A stretch of 64,000 nt of DNA from Trichostrongylus colubriformis (taxonomy: Eukaryota; Nematoda; Chromadorea; Rhabditida; Trichostrongylidae): positions 9,672,001 through 9,736,000 of the forward strand of contig OZ022259.1 in assembly GCA_963978905.1 (NCBI GenBank). Reading direction: 5' to 3'. This document shows positions 11,801-22,700 of this stretch, in pieces. Position 1 is the stretch's first letter. Each line of letters opens with the position of its first letter. Below the pieces are notes generated by a model that was not told where the DNA came from, did no database searches, and was given only the letters and a program-made list of their open reading frames with translations. The position numbers and the translations under genes were made by a program.

Positions 11801-12878
11801 AGCTATCCTCCTGGAGAGCAGAAGCTGGGTCCTAGGAGAACTCTGGGAGGATCCTTGCGAGCTAACCAGCAACCATGCGCTGCTATTCAACAAACGACCT
11901 AACCAGCAACCATGCGCTGTTGTATCAACAAACGACCGAATGCTGTTGTAGGCCTCTTGCACGCTTTCTGCGTGAAGGTGAGTGTAAAAAAAGCGGTCCG
12001 AGCCTTACTCAATCCGCGGTCGAGCTGAAGACTGCATGAGGAAGAGCGACGTGTTTGAGCCGCACTTCGTCGAACGTTTTGACCATTTGCAGCGAACCAT
12101 GTGCACTCCGTTAGGTCCTCGCCAATGCGACATTTTTCTTGCGGGAAAAAAGTGTTACACGCACGGAATTCTTATCTGGTAGCATTTCTGTGAGAAGGTG
12201 TCACGCTTGTTCGGTTCGCCGGGAGGATTCTTTCCGATGACATTTTGGTGTCCTGGTTCGCGTCCAACCTTAGCTTTCATGTCTCCGCGAAGGATGGATG
12301 TGCTTCCTTTTGGGAGGATGGATGTGCTTCCTTATGGGGCTTCCCTGCATCTATGCTCCACCTCCTCTAGAAAGCCTTCGTACTTATCAAGGCTACACTT
12401 GAAAGATGTCGGACCATAGCAGAGCACAATAAAAACTTTGAGCAGCGGGTGAAGTGTTGCCAGCCTGTCACTTATCGGCATAAAACGCAGTTCCCGCACT
12501 AGTGACTGATGCACGATAAGTGTCACACCACAATTAGCATTGACGGTACCAGGATGGAACAGAACCGTAGCTGATTGTAAGTTATAGCTTCCTTTCCCTA
12601 ATATTCGTGCTTCTGTTCTCCAAGTATATCGCACCTGATCTTATCCAGAGCATACGATTCGGCGGGCCATGAGATTAATGAAAGAGATCGAGCATTGATC
12701 GTTGTGATGACAAGGTGTTCTCTTGTAGTGGCCATGAAGGTGGGCAAGAGTGTGCTATGGGGCCCAGACACTTCTGACAGACGACACTGGGCTTAGGATG
12801 GAGAGGGTGGTTTGAGGGATGAAGGAAGCCGACCAGCCGCTACGAAGTAAGCACCAAGAGTGGTGAGGCCCTCACATT
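8854..12878 (-). mobile_element. RTE-clade LINE inserted in the Helitron, itself interrupted
   Basis: Flanked by an exact 11-bp direct repeat, GCGTTAAATAC, at 8843-8853 and 12879-12889, which I take as the target-site duplication. The minus strand gives an apurinic-type endonuclease (about 12720-12000; TTINARS, NCGVTLIVHQSL, ISDRLATLHP, GDMKAKVGREPGHQN), a linker, then reverse transcriptase: FEKGDPSNVNHFRPISLVSG near 11300, then after the fold-back insertion SPDQVGFRKKNDSTLNNVHV, VALVDYKKAFDSLEW, IKQGDTLGPKLF, LADDVVLLA (the YxDD-type box) and VLYGAETWSLPS. The 3' end at 8854-8885 is a short tandem tail of TTTACAA-type units, as RTE elements have. Without the insertion the LINE is about 2.87 kb. 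Several frameshifts and stops: inactive. Confidence 0.85.
10056..11210. mobile_element. Fold-back DNA transposon (Harbinger-like ends) with repeat-array arms
   Basis: The ends are GGCAGCGTTCATAC and its complement, flanked by TGA at 10053-10055 and 11211-11213. Each arm is an array of GCAAAAACGCAAAAACGCAAATTCC units, inverted between the two arms (10063-10230 and 10915-11195) and punctuated by CGATACGTATCT boxes. The interior (about 10240-10910) has no transposase that I recognise; part of it, 10570-10730, resembles 44990-45110. Removing the element plus one TGA restores the LINE reverse transcriptase frame exactly (AII-RVILSRLEK), confirming both boundaries. The three-base target and the shared terminus with the GGCCGCGTTCATAC MITEs suggest the PIF/Harbinger superfamily. 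Confidence 0.8.
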
Positions 12879-14150
12879 GCGTTAAATACACGTTCGTCTA
12901 AATTGGAGAGATGAGACGGCGACTGGCCATAATAGAGATTCCACTGTAACTCTTTTCACTGGGGATTGTAACCCATCGTCAAAGAGTACCTCGGCTTCCA
13001 GTTTCGTGCCACGATTGCTATAGCGTCCTGATGCGCCTGCCGCATTGCATTGTACGTGGGATTCCCAAATGTGACGACGACAAATCCACACGGTTTCCAG
13101 GAAGTCCTGTATTTTCATCGCACGCCAAGTTATACTGCAATCTTTCATAGGAATCTTGGCGTAGTTCGCTGAAACGATTCCTTCCAATTCTTACGCATGC
13201 ATTCAACAGCAAACTGTTGGCACAACTTTCCAACATACAAGTCGGATTGTATATTCGGCGTAATGAGGATAAATACGCATAGTACTTTTTTTGCGTAATG
13301 CGTAACTCCGTTCTACATATTTCTTAGGCTAGGCTCCCAACCACACTCGCCAGTCGGAAACAATAAAGGATATGTCAAAGGATTACAGATTCCATCAATA
13401 TCTCGGATGTTGACGAGCTGCTGTCTTGCTACTTCACGTACATATACTGCAAGGCTTCTGTCCGCAGGTATGTCGTTGTCCCCACCAACGTATATCATTG
13501 CAACAGTCGACATATATCACTGCACCTTCGTTTGCCGTGGGAAGACCATACAGCCGTCTGTCTAATCCCCTTCGGAACCTCTCCTCAGGAACCATGCGTG
13601 TGAGTGGGGCACGGTTCTCGCATGCAGCTGTAGTAATTTCTGCCTGCTCCGCATCATTTTGAACGACTGAGCGTACACATTAACAGCTGATAAGTAGCCA
13701 TTAAAAAATTCCATCAGCTGTGGCTCGCACTCAGCGTTTCTTACATTCCCTAAACGTTGCTGAGCAGTTTGATCCGTTTCGAGCTTGTACATATGTCAGT
13801 ACTCTCGTGGTTCTCCTTCACTGGGTTGAAGATGACCCAGCCTGTGGTAAATTTGCCCGTTAATACGAAACAGTACTGCCCTTTCCCCTGTGGTATATCG
13901 ACTGGGGCACCCATGAAAACAGCGCTAAAACAGAATTTTTTTCTGGGAAGCATAAGAAGGAACTTCTTACGCCCAAAAACTTTCCAAAAAATTCTGATAC
14001 GGCGTAGCTCTTCACTTGGCTCACGTTCGCGGACGAAAAGTCGTCGCAGTTCTTCTGGGAAATTGTCGAAGAAATCAAATGTAAACCTTCCAAGATCGCA
14101 ACACTTCAAATATCTGCCTGGACAATTTGTCTCAACCTCGCAGGAAATTT
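12879..14150 (-). pseudogene. Helitron N-terminal (helicase-like N) region, broken
   Basis: Minus-strand segments in order: LKCCDLGRFTFDFFDNFPEE at the start, a GAPVDIPQGKGQYCFVLTG segment, LMEFFNGYLSAVNVYAQSFK near 13700, AMIYVGGDNDIPADRS and GICNPLTYPLLFPTGECGWE near 13500-13350, CMLESCANSLLLNACVRIGR near 13230, LPGNRVDLSSSHLG, and DERVFNA at the LINE junction. This matches the Helitron_like_N family that precedes the HUH nuclease. Stops and frameshifts occur throughout. The protein continues at 8853 after the RTE insertion. Confidence 0.8.
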
Positions 14151-14869
14151 AACGCTCCGCAATATGTACATAGTTGCTGAAGCTGCCCAAATTAACTTAT
14201 ATCGGCTGACCGCTCACGTAGTGCTACTGCAATAGAGTTTAGAGCTCTGTTCCTCCGCCTATAATTAGTTAAAACAACTAAGTGTAGTCCAACAACACGG
14301 CCATGCCCTTCCTCGCAAAGGCGGCACCCATGATGTCTTTCTGCATCCGCTCGAAGACGGGCGGCACCTTCCTTAGCAGCTCTTCGCTGACGTCATCTTA
14401 GTGGGCGTGCAGGCTCTGCCTGTGACCTAACTATTGCTCCTGTACGCCTTTCGAAGCTCTCCTTCCTTGCCGAGCTTGAGCATTCATCTGCATTCTGGTT
14501 TCTTTTTTTCCGAAGTCCCCAGTCTCTCGTTGCCCTCGTGCAACTGGCTCCAGTCAACACGTTGATCGACGTTTTCTGAGTCTCTTCCACTTCGTTCTTG
14601 TTGCGTGTTTCTTTCCAGCCTAGCAGCTCGTTGACCAACACTATCTGCGGCTCGCCTTCGGTGCTATGTGTGAGCTACCGTCTATAATCGAGAAACACGT
14701 TCTTCTCCCGTCTGTTTTGTTGCCTTCGACCGTTCGTTCGCAATCGAGCAGCACGTATCTGAGCCTCCCACTAATGCATCCGTACCATCCACATAGCAGC
14801 CATGAGTAGCAGTGCTCCTTCATCAAGCCAAAAGTTGTGACTGTTCGATAATCCCTTCCGAACTTTTCC
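14151..14869. other. No recognisable feature
   Basis: Open frames of 80-100 codons occur on both strands, but none matches a family I know. This may be the 5' end of the Helitron or its flank. Confidence 0.35.
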
Positions 14870-15180
14870 TTATCAGCTCCCCAAAATCTCAGGCCGGTGG
14901 GCGGGGCCTCCGAGTAAAAGCCTCGTCCCGTCGTCCGCACCGGTTGGGAACGCAGAGTGGGACTGTTTACGTAACTTTATATTCCTACAATGCGTCTCCG
15001 ACCGCGGCGGACGACGGGATAAGCAGCTCGGAGGCTCCGCCCAACCGGCCAAGAATTTGTGGTAGTGTATCCTAGCCGGATTCACTTTTTTTCGCGTGAA
15101 ACTTTGCATGCGGCCCACATTAGGCTAATACAACATATATAAGGGTAACACAAAGCTTCATTTTTCCGTGGACGATTCCT
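14870..15180. mobile_element. TTAA-type palindromic MITE, left-truncated copy
   Basis: Same family as 28089-28465 and 37800-38224: GGTGGGCGGGGCCTCCGAGT arm, the CGTCCCGTCGTCCGC core and its inverse, then the right end CCGTGGACGATTCCT. The left end beyond about 14870 is too diverged to place. Confidence 0.6.
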
Positions 15181-15246
15181 TCAAGAGTCAACTTGAAAAG
15201 CACAGCAACTTTAGTGACATTCGATTTTCGACGCTTCTTATCAGCC

Positions 15247-15412
15247 CTTATCAGCTTCTATTATTTTCGGTACACAACCCATTCCACACCCCACATCTCG
15301 TGCAAAGATCAAGGTCTCAGCTTTGCTAAGACCTGAGATATGAATTTTCGGGCAAAAACACAAACACACCCACAAACACATCAACACACCAACAGACACA
15401 CCCAGCCGATTA
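15247..15412. repeat. Isolated unit of the TAATCGGCT repeat family, inverted
   Basis: The complement reads TATAATCGGCTGGGTGTGTC, then TGTTGGTGTG, a GT-rich stretch, and CATATCTCAGGTCTTAGCAA. This is the same order of motifs that opens the arrays at 23.74 kb and 2.86 kb. Confidence 0.55.
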
Positions 15413-15909
15413 TAACAGTAGGATAGCTCGCACCCATCACCTCGCAAGACGGACGTCACTACACGAATTTTTTGTCCCTGTGGCACACACCCGCCACTTC
15501 CTCCATTAAGTAGCACCGTTGCTTGTGTTGAGAAAATACGGAAGAATTCAAGATGCAAACCTGCTAAGTTAATGCCACAGTACTCACCTGTGTTGATCGG
15601 GTGCTTAAGGTAAGCCACAATGGCGACGACGCTCGAGTACAACTGCAAACATATTGATCTCTCGACGCAGGTACATCCTGTGAGGTTCCATAACCATGTT
15701 AAAATGTGTAAAAACAGGAGGTAACATGTGATGTCGATTCACAACGTATTGTACCACGTCTCGCGTTTTGTAACTTCATGGCTATCTACATGTGCGAATA
15801 GCGTATAATAAAGAAGAAGTTAAAGGCAGCAGGAGGGATGAATTGGAGTTTGGCGATCCTCATCCATCCCCTTCAGCTATCTCCTCCCATAAGTGGACGA
15901 GCCACCTGA

Positions 15910-16149
15910 GTGTGTACCCTTATGTCAGAATTTCGCACCGCGGCATGTCGCAAGCGAAGCAGTGCAGACGAGTTAAAGGTGCCATGTTGTTGGGTCCCGA
16001 AGCCATTACAAGTCAACAGCGAGCGTATCGCGTCCCTAGCATTACCCTTTGATCGTCCTAAGACCCAACTACCGCGATGCGCATAGCTCGCACACACTGC
16101 GTCGCACGCCATTCGTCGTCGTGCGAAATCCTGACATAAGAGTACACAT
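15910..16149. mobile_element. MITE with GTGTGTACCCTTATGTCAG ends, 240 bp
   Basis: Terminal inverted repeats GTGTGTACCCTTATGTCAGA and its near complement at the right end. The interior (CACCGCGGCATGTCGCAAGC, CATGTTGTTGGGTCCCGAAG) is shared in inverse orientation with 49440-49671 and in part with 58238-58345. Confidence 0.75.
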
Positions 16150-16586
16150 CCGATCCGCCTTTATAAGCATGGCTGCCACACCCCCACTCCCACCCCCCCC
16201 CCCCACTTCTCCTCCTCGTTCCCCCAAGTTTACGGAGCTCTGATCTATGGGAGCGAAGGGGCACGCAGGAAAGCACACCTGCCACAGGAGACAACAAGAG
16301 GAATAACATACTCATCTCTCGGGTTTTTGGGAACTTAATTTCGTTTTTCACCAATGCCGAACAGAGAAGCAAGCATCTCCACATTACACTCTATTTTTGG
16401 TTATCGAGCGATTTATCCCTGCTACTACCCCTGACAATTATGTGAAGACTGTAAATTGAACTATGTGGCCATGACAAGGATAACTATAATAGCTTTTCTG
16501 TTTCTCGACAAAAGCTTCTGTATAAGCACACAGGTGGAAGACGTAGGGGAGAAAATGAATTGAAGTGTTTGCGCAGACATTTATAA

Positions 16587-16989
16587 GGCTGCGTTAGTAC
16601 GCAGCGTTTTGAGACTTGGATTTGATGCGTCAAGAAAAAATACGCATCGACTAAGAAAGCGAGCGTATCCGTGATTAGGGAGTTTCGGAGGGTCGGCGGA
16701 TCTGCATCGACGTATGCCAGATTTAAGATTTTTTGGCGATGTCATGTACCACCACATCAGTCTATCTGCCTATCTACTATGTGAAATATCCAAAATCGCA
16801 GATCCTCCGATCCGCCGAAGATTCCAAATCGTGGATACGCAAATACCCTCATTCTCTCAGTCAATACGCATCGTATCCTTGACGCGCAATCTCCCCGCGT
16901 ACAAGCGGATCCTCTCATTTTCCCGATCGATACACATTTTGTGTTGACGCTAAAAACCCAAAAATCACTTTTTGGGGATGAACGCAGCC
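16587..16989. mobile_element. Possible Harbinger-like MITE, 403 bp
   Basis: Short terminal inverted repeats GGCTGCGTT / AACGCAGCC. Inside are further inverted pairs (GGGTCGGCGGATCTGC against GCAGATCCTCCGATCCGCC). The left flank is TAA and the right flank CCA, so the target duplication is not confirmed. Confidence 0.4.
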
Positions 16990-18045
16990 CCATGGCAGGA
17001 TTTCAGGTCGCGGCGTGCGGAATTACACGCCGTAACAACGCAAAATTTGCGTTGTTACTTCGTGTAATTGTACAAGGCGGCGGTCATACTTCGCGCACCG
17101 ACGGCGGTGTCTGCGTCAAGTCGACGTAGATGTCGGCGCCAAGCTAGTAACGCGCTCCGTTTGCAGAACGCTTCACCCAACCACATTACAGCATGGTGTT
17201 CGTGGCGAGAGCCCACTGATTCGAAATCGAATATGGCATTGTATGGCACGCCACGATTCGAATTCGACACCGGCATCATTTGACGCCATCATCACCGTAC
17301 TGTAGTGCAAAAGAAAGATGAAGAAAGAAGCAGAAAGCAGCAAATCTGGTTTTCGGACTCCTTGCACTGAAGTCCGGAGCGACTTTCAAAAAGTGACCAG
17401 ACTTTGCGAAAGTTTTCGAATGTTGCAGTTTTTTATGCTTCTACTTGTTTGTTTTATAGATTCTATATGAAAATCTTCAATTGTACTCATGATTCGTATC
17501 TAAAGAAAATCTAGAAAACTCGTGACGTTCAAAAGCTGACTCTTTTCACATTATTCGTATCGATTGATGGGTACGGATATAGTCATTATAGCATTGTCGT
17601 CTCTCACTCGAACCGTTCTACAATTATCAGTTCGTACACTCATTTGTATATGTTTACCAAGGCTTTATTAGAGGAGAGAAAAGGCGGCGCTTCCCTCAAA
17701 ATTGAGGCTCAGACTAAAAATCCAGACAAAAATAGCGCCGGACGCTGAGCACGGATTGCTCCTTCCTGACTACATCAGTACCAAATGATACAAGTAAATA
17801 TGATATATGGCTTAGTACTAAATGGATTAAATGCTTGCAGAGCATTGTCATCAACCAACGGCGAACTGAAAACAGTGCATTCTGTTTAAAGGAAGAAACC
17901 AGGTTGAAAAACTCAATTCTGCAGCGAAATGGAAAAAATAAGCGTAGAGAAATGTCGGCTCTTTTCTCAAGCAATTACGCGCAAATTTATAAAGTGCAGT
18001 CATCTCGCGCAAATGTCGCACGCCGTGACGAGGGATCATGATGGA
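16990..18045. other. Mostly unassigned; fragment of the GGTCATACTT repeat near 17085-17140
   Basis: GCGGCGGTCATACTTCGCGC followed by ACCGACGGCGG resembles one arm of the GGCCGCGTTCATAC MITE family. Nothing else recognised. Confidence 0.4.
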
Positions 18046-18218
18046 GGTCACGTTCATACTTGACGCAAGCTCGACATAGCTGCGTTCCCAGGCGGCGAGG
18101 CAGAGTTACACGGGAGAGGTGCAGAGACGACGCAGGCAACGAGAAAGGGTGGTACAGGCGAGGCGCAGAGATACGCAGCCACGCTGCGCCCCCAGCAGCG
18201 CTGAGTATGAACGCGGCC
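18046..18218. mobile_element. Harbinger-like MITE, 173 bp
   Basis: Ends GGTCACGTTCATACTT and AGTATGAACGCGGCC, followed by TGA. The interior (GGTGCAGAGACGACGCAGGC) is the inverse of the 173-bp copy at 32248-32420. Confidence 0.7.
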
Positions 18219-18221
18219 TGA

Positions 18222-19716
18222 GAGTGCACACCGGCTGGCCGTAAGTGACTAAATAGGAGGACGCAATTTGAGATAGCCGTGTGTAATAACATACATACGT
18301 TGAGCGGTAGCAGTTTCTTACGTTAGACTTATCGTTTATCGTACTCAATGGACCACGTTCACATCATCGTAATGGTTTGCAGCTTTTTGGAAGGTGGTAC
18401 CTTTGTATTGGTATATTGCACGCTGCGATTTTTCCCTAGCGCCTCTAGCGCATTATGTCGCAGTCTAGCGTATTTGCACTTCTTGCTGTAAGAGTGATTC
18501 GTAGCCTGTGCCAATAAGCTCAAAGCTTCCACTTCATGCTACATAAGTTATAAATTCGCGGAGGAGTAGATTGTCATAGATTTATTGAATTCTGGAAAAT
18601 TTTATCACAGTCATTCCTGTCAAATACATCAATTGCATACTATATGAAATTCCGTGAAGTACGTGGAACTTTACCCGATAGAACCAATGAAATAGATATA
18701 CAATCGCACTTCAAAATGGAAGATTCCAGATCAGCATCAGTTATAGAGGAAAGCTCTAAAAGTTCAATGTGAAGAAACTCCGACATCAATATGCACATGT
18801 GGTAGGTGAAAAAAAACCGAGAAAAACCGTCACTGAGATGACGAAAAATTCAATCCTTCTCATTTGGAGGCGTGGATGCGATGCGAACGCAAACATTCAT
18901 GTTATTCTGAACATTTACCGAAGACTCACAACTCAGAAGTTATTGCGGGAACGCCTTGGGCAAAAAAGTGAATAACGGTGAGACTTGGACATAATTCGAC
19001 GTTCGTGAGCCTAATAGGCTGCTAATGACATAGGAATGGCCCACAATCGATATGCATATTGCTCACTGAACTGGTGAAGATAAATCCCATGTGAACAAAA
19101 AAAGTTCGACTCCAAAAGAACAGTGAGCAATGAAAATGATTCAAGAGGAGCTATACAATTCACAAGCCCGATTTTTCCCGTGCCGCAGTTTTTCCATAGC
19201 ACCTGCTTGTGACAGAGGAAAACTGTGACGACCCACATTTCTAAGCCGCACATTTCTAAAAGCATTGAACACACTAAAAGACGTTTCAAGCGATTTCAGG
19301 CATTTTATGTCCTGAAGGCACTCCCTAAACATAACCACAAGAACTGTAAAGGTGGTCATAAACTATGCTTGTTAGAAAGATTCTGGTGAGAACAACCTAA
19401 TTTGAACATTGACAGTTCACTAAACCCTGATCCCTTATCAATCGAAAACGAACCCTACAAAAACGGGCCATACCCAGTACCACAGCAGCCAAACTAGTGA
19501 TACACTAGAAAGCGCGAGGAGTCAAGTATAAAACACGGCAAGTAACTCTACTTATCAAATAGGCGAAATTCTACAAGCCAAAGGGACAAATGAAAACAAT
19601 CAACAACTTGAAACTATAGAAGAAAAATAATTCTTAACAATTAAAAGAAGAAGTATCCTCACAGTCAAACACACCCATACTCTAACCAACTGGCCTATCA
19701 AGGCTGTGAACGGGAG
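18222..19716. other. Downstream of TPST copy A; nothing recognised
   Basis: Short open frames only (for example 18769-18975 plus) with no recognised family. This should contain the 3' UTR of TPST copy A near its right end. Confidence 0.35.
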
Positions 19717-22700
19717 TTATGCTGGTTTATCGACTCGATTCGGATCATTTACAACTTCTACCGCCTTTTTGTACCAAACTTCACCGTTTTTATGGATATC
19801 TTCGGTTTTTTTGGCCACCAATTCGTCCGGCGTTCCTAGCAAAGAAGAGTGGTGAGAAGATTAGATAAACGTAGGCACAACATGAAATAATGAGATGTGA
19901 AACATACCATAGTTGGGTGGATTAGCATTTGGATCGTAACCCAATTGTCGCAACATTGGTGCTATAGCGTCCATGTCTTTTATTACATCTTCAGGTATCA
20001 CACCCACCCATTTCGACAAGGCATCCATATTTACCGGTTTAACCACCTGGAAACACGGATGAAATAATTAAAAACTCGCCTACAAACCCTGTAAGATGCT
20101 CCAGGCTTTCCACATAAAGTGAAGAGGTAAAGAAGTCAAAGTTGGAAGACTTTAAGAATCACACACCTGATCAGAGCTTCGCTCTACTTTTGACAACGAA
20201 ATAGCTTTTCCTATGAACTGTTCATGATGCAGTACGGTAGAATTCCACGGAAGATCTAAGAACTGTAAAATACGTCGCATCTGCGGTTCAGGATGCAGTA
20301 CGAGTTGTTCGTAATATACCTGAAACACTGGAAGTATCAAGGTACAGATTAGGTTGATCAGAAAGTAGATAGGGTTGAGATTTTCTCCTGTTTTATTTTA
20401 TAACTCAGCAAATAATGCAAGCTAATCAGCAGCATGAAAGCCATCCTTACTTATAACACTGTCCCACCTGACGGGCAGGTCAGCGATTCCCTTCTCCCAG
20501 AACTGGGAAGATTGGGTGCCAAAGAAGACACCGACCACTTGTTCAAGGTGGACGAACCGTTTTTTGCTAGGAAAGCCTTGAGAGGGAACAAGTGGTGATC
20601 TGAGGGGGCAATATCAGGTGAATAGGGTGGATGTGGAACCGTGTCCCAACCTAGCTCCTCCAATTTTGCACGGGTCTCTTTACCTATGGAGAGACCCAGG
20701 CACAACACCAGGAAAGTGCACCGTGCAGCTGCAGCAAAGATGCAGCTCCAGCAGTTACTCAAAAACATACTTATCACAAGGTAAAGAGCACTAATCTGAT
20801 CATCGCGTAGTATGCCTTGAAGCAAAAAGCTTGAAGCTTATAGCAAAATCAGCAGATAATCAAATAGAATAATGACATAACACATGCCCTCAAACATTTA
20901 CTGCCGACACTTGTGCATTGGTCGTCCATGATCGATATGGCCCCGTTCCATTTCGTCAAACTTTGACGATAGCTGGACAAATCGAAACCGGTAATTGTCA
21001 CCTAAATGGAGACAGACGTTTGCCAGGCACATATGACGACATATAGTTCTCAAAAAAAAGTTAGTGAATGTTGTAACGTTAAATAATCAAGGAGAGATAA
21101 CTAACCTTCCTCGAGATTATACTATGAACTGTCGCTCTTCCGTCTCTGATCATGAAAATGAACTTAGCATTCGGAAAGAGCTCGGTCAGATACACCGCAG
21201 ATTTCATTGTGAATGGATCCTTATTGCACAGACGAGGAGCCGGTGCACCATGACCGGCAATCACCTACACACTTTTCAGAAGACAAATTTATGTAAGATG
21301 AGGTAGAATTAAAGGCAAAATTGATATAAATGAAGCCAAAATAAATATTAGATTACTGAAACTGTTGACAGACAACAGCCACCCGATGAATCTCAGGTCG
21401 CCGTCAGACTGTGATTTTGTGATAGTGGGAACGATTTGAAAAGGGAGGAACTGATTAATGGTGAGGCACCAAAATTTTTGCTGCATGGCAGTGGATTCGA
21501 AACTTTGAGGAAAGAGGAACCTGCACAAGAATAAGACCCCCGTCCCATTGAAAAACAATAAAACAATGAAAATCTCATGCCAGGCCCAGTGTGTAGGGAT
21601 CCAATTCGCCTTGCAAGAGTCCTTCTGTTCCCAAAACTTCCTGAACGCTCCGCCCCATTATCCATGATTGGTCCAAGTGTGTCTGAAATTGTCCAGAGAC
21701 GCTCAAAAAGTATGGAACATTGACGATAGCAAACACCGCCTGGCGACTTCTGAATGAGGCTCCGCCCATGCCCACCTTGCCCTTTTCCGCGAAAAGCATC
21801 CGATTTTGTTACCATGCACACCGATCCGCCATAAGAAAACTCCACCTGTCCGAAAATCGCCTCACCACCTTTTCATGGACGTAGTTTAAAAACGCTTTCA
21901 ATCATCCCTGATCATCCTAACGGGCCTACTGGAGTACATAACTGAAATCCCGAATGTCTTTTGTGAAGGACAAATTAGACATGAGGGTGGAACTTCGATC
22001 AAAAATGCCCGCAGAAGCAGACTCTGCTATCGCCTAAGTCCTAGATCTTTTGCGGGCACCTGAGTACTTCTAAACACACTTGGACACATCGCGCACAGTA
22101 AGGCGAGCGTTTGAGAAGTTTTGAAAGAACCCTCATAAGTTGAATTAGTTTCCATTGCACTGGGCCTGGAACGAGATCTTTACTGCTTCTGGAGCGAGAC
22201 GGAGGCCTTATTCACTTGGAGTCCAAAGGTTCTAATCAATCCCATGCAGCAAAAATTTGAGTGCGCTCACCATAATCAGACTCCTCAATTTCCAAATCGT
22301 TCCCACAATCGCAAGTTGGTGAGATCGCAGAATCCCTAAAATTGCAAAGGGGACGGCGGCCTTAGGTATGCACATTAGTCTCTTCAACTGCATTTCCATA
22401 AGTCTGTCTGCACTATTTCCTTATTTCACGAAAGCTCACATATGTACTGACATCCTACTATATATTAGGTCGTCAACTAAGTCATTGCGTATTTCACTCA
22501 TAGATGGCTTTAGTTGAATATTTAGCTTTACTGGCGTAGGCCAAATGTTAAACACATATTGTTATCTAATAGTAGGCAATCTTGCTATCAATCAGTAAAG
22601 AAAGTTTCTTCATCGGTTGCATTATTTTCGTTTGGCGTGTGCTGAAAAATGGAGAATCAAAACATTCATTTTCGTCATATTTTGCTTTATTATTTCCTTA

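Noticed and set aside
16058..16384. Glycine-rich and proline-rich overlapping frames around 16150-16240
   Set aside because: They come from a C/G homopolymer tract beside the MITE end and have no conserved features.
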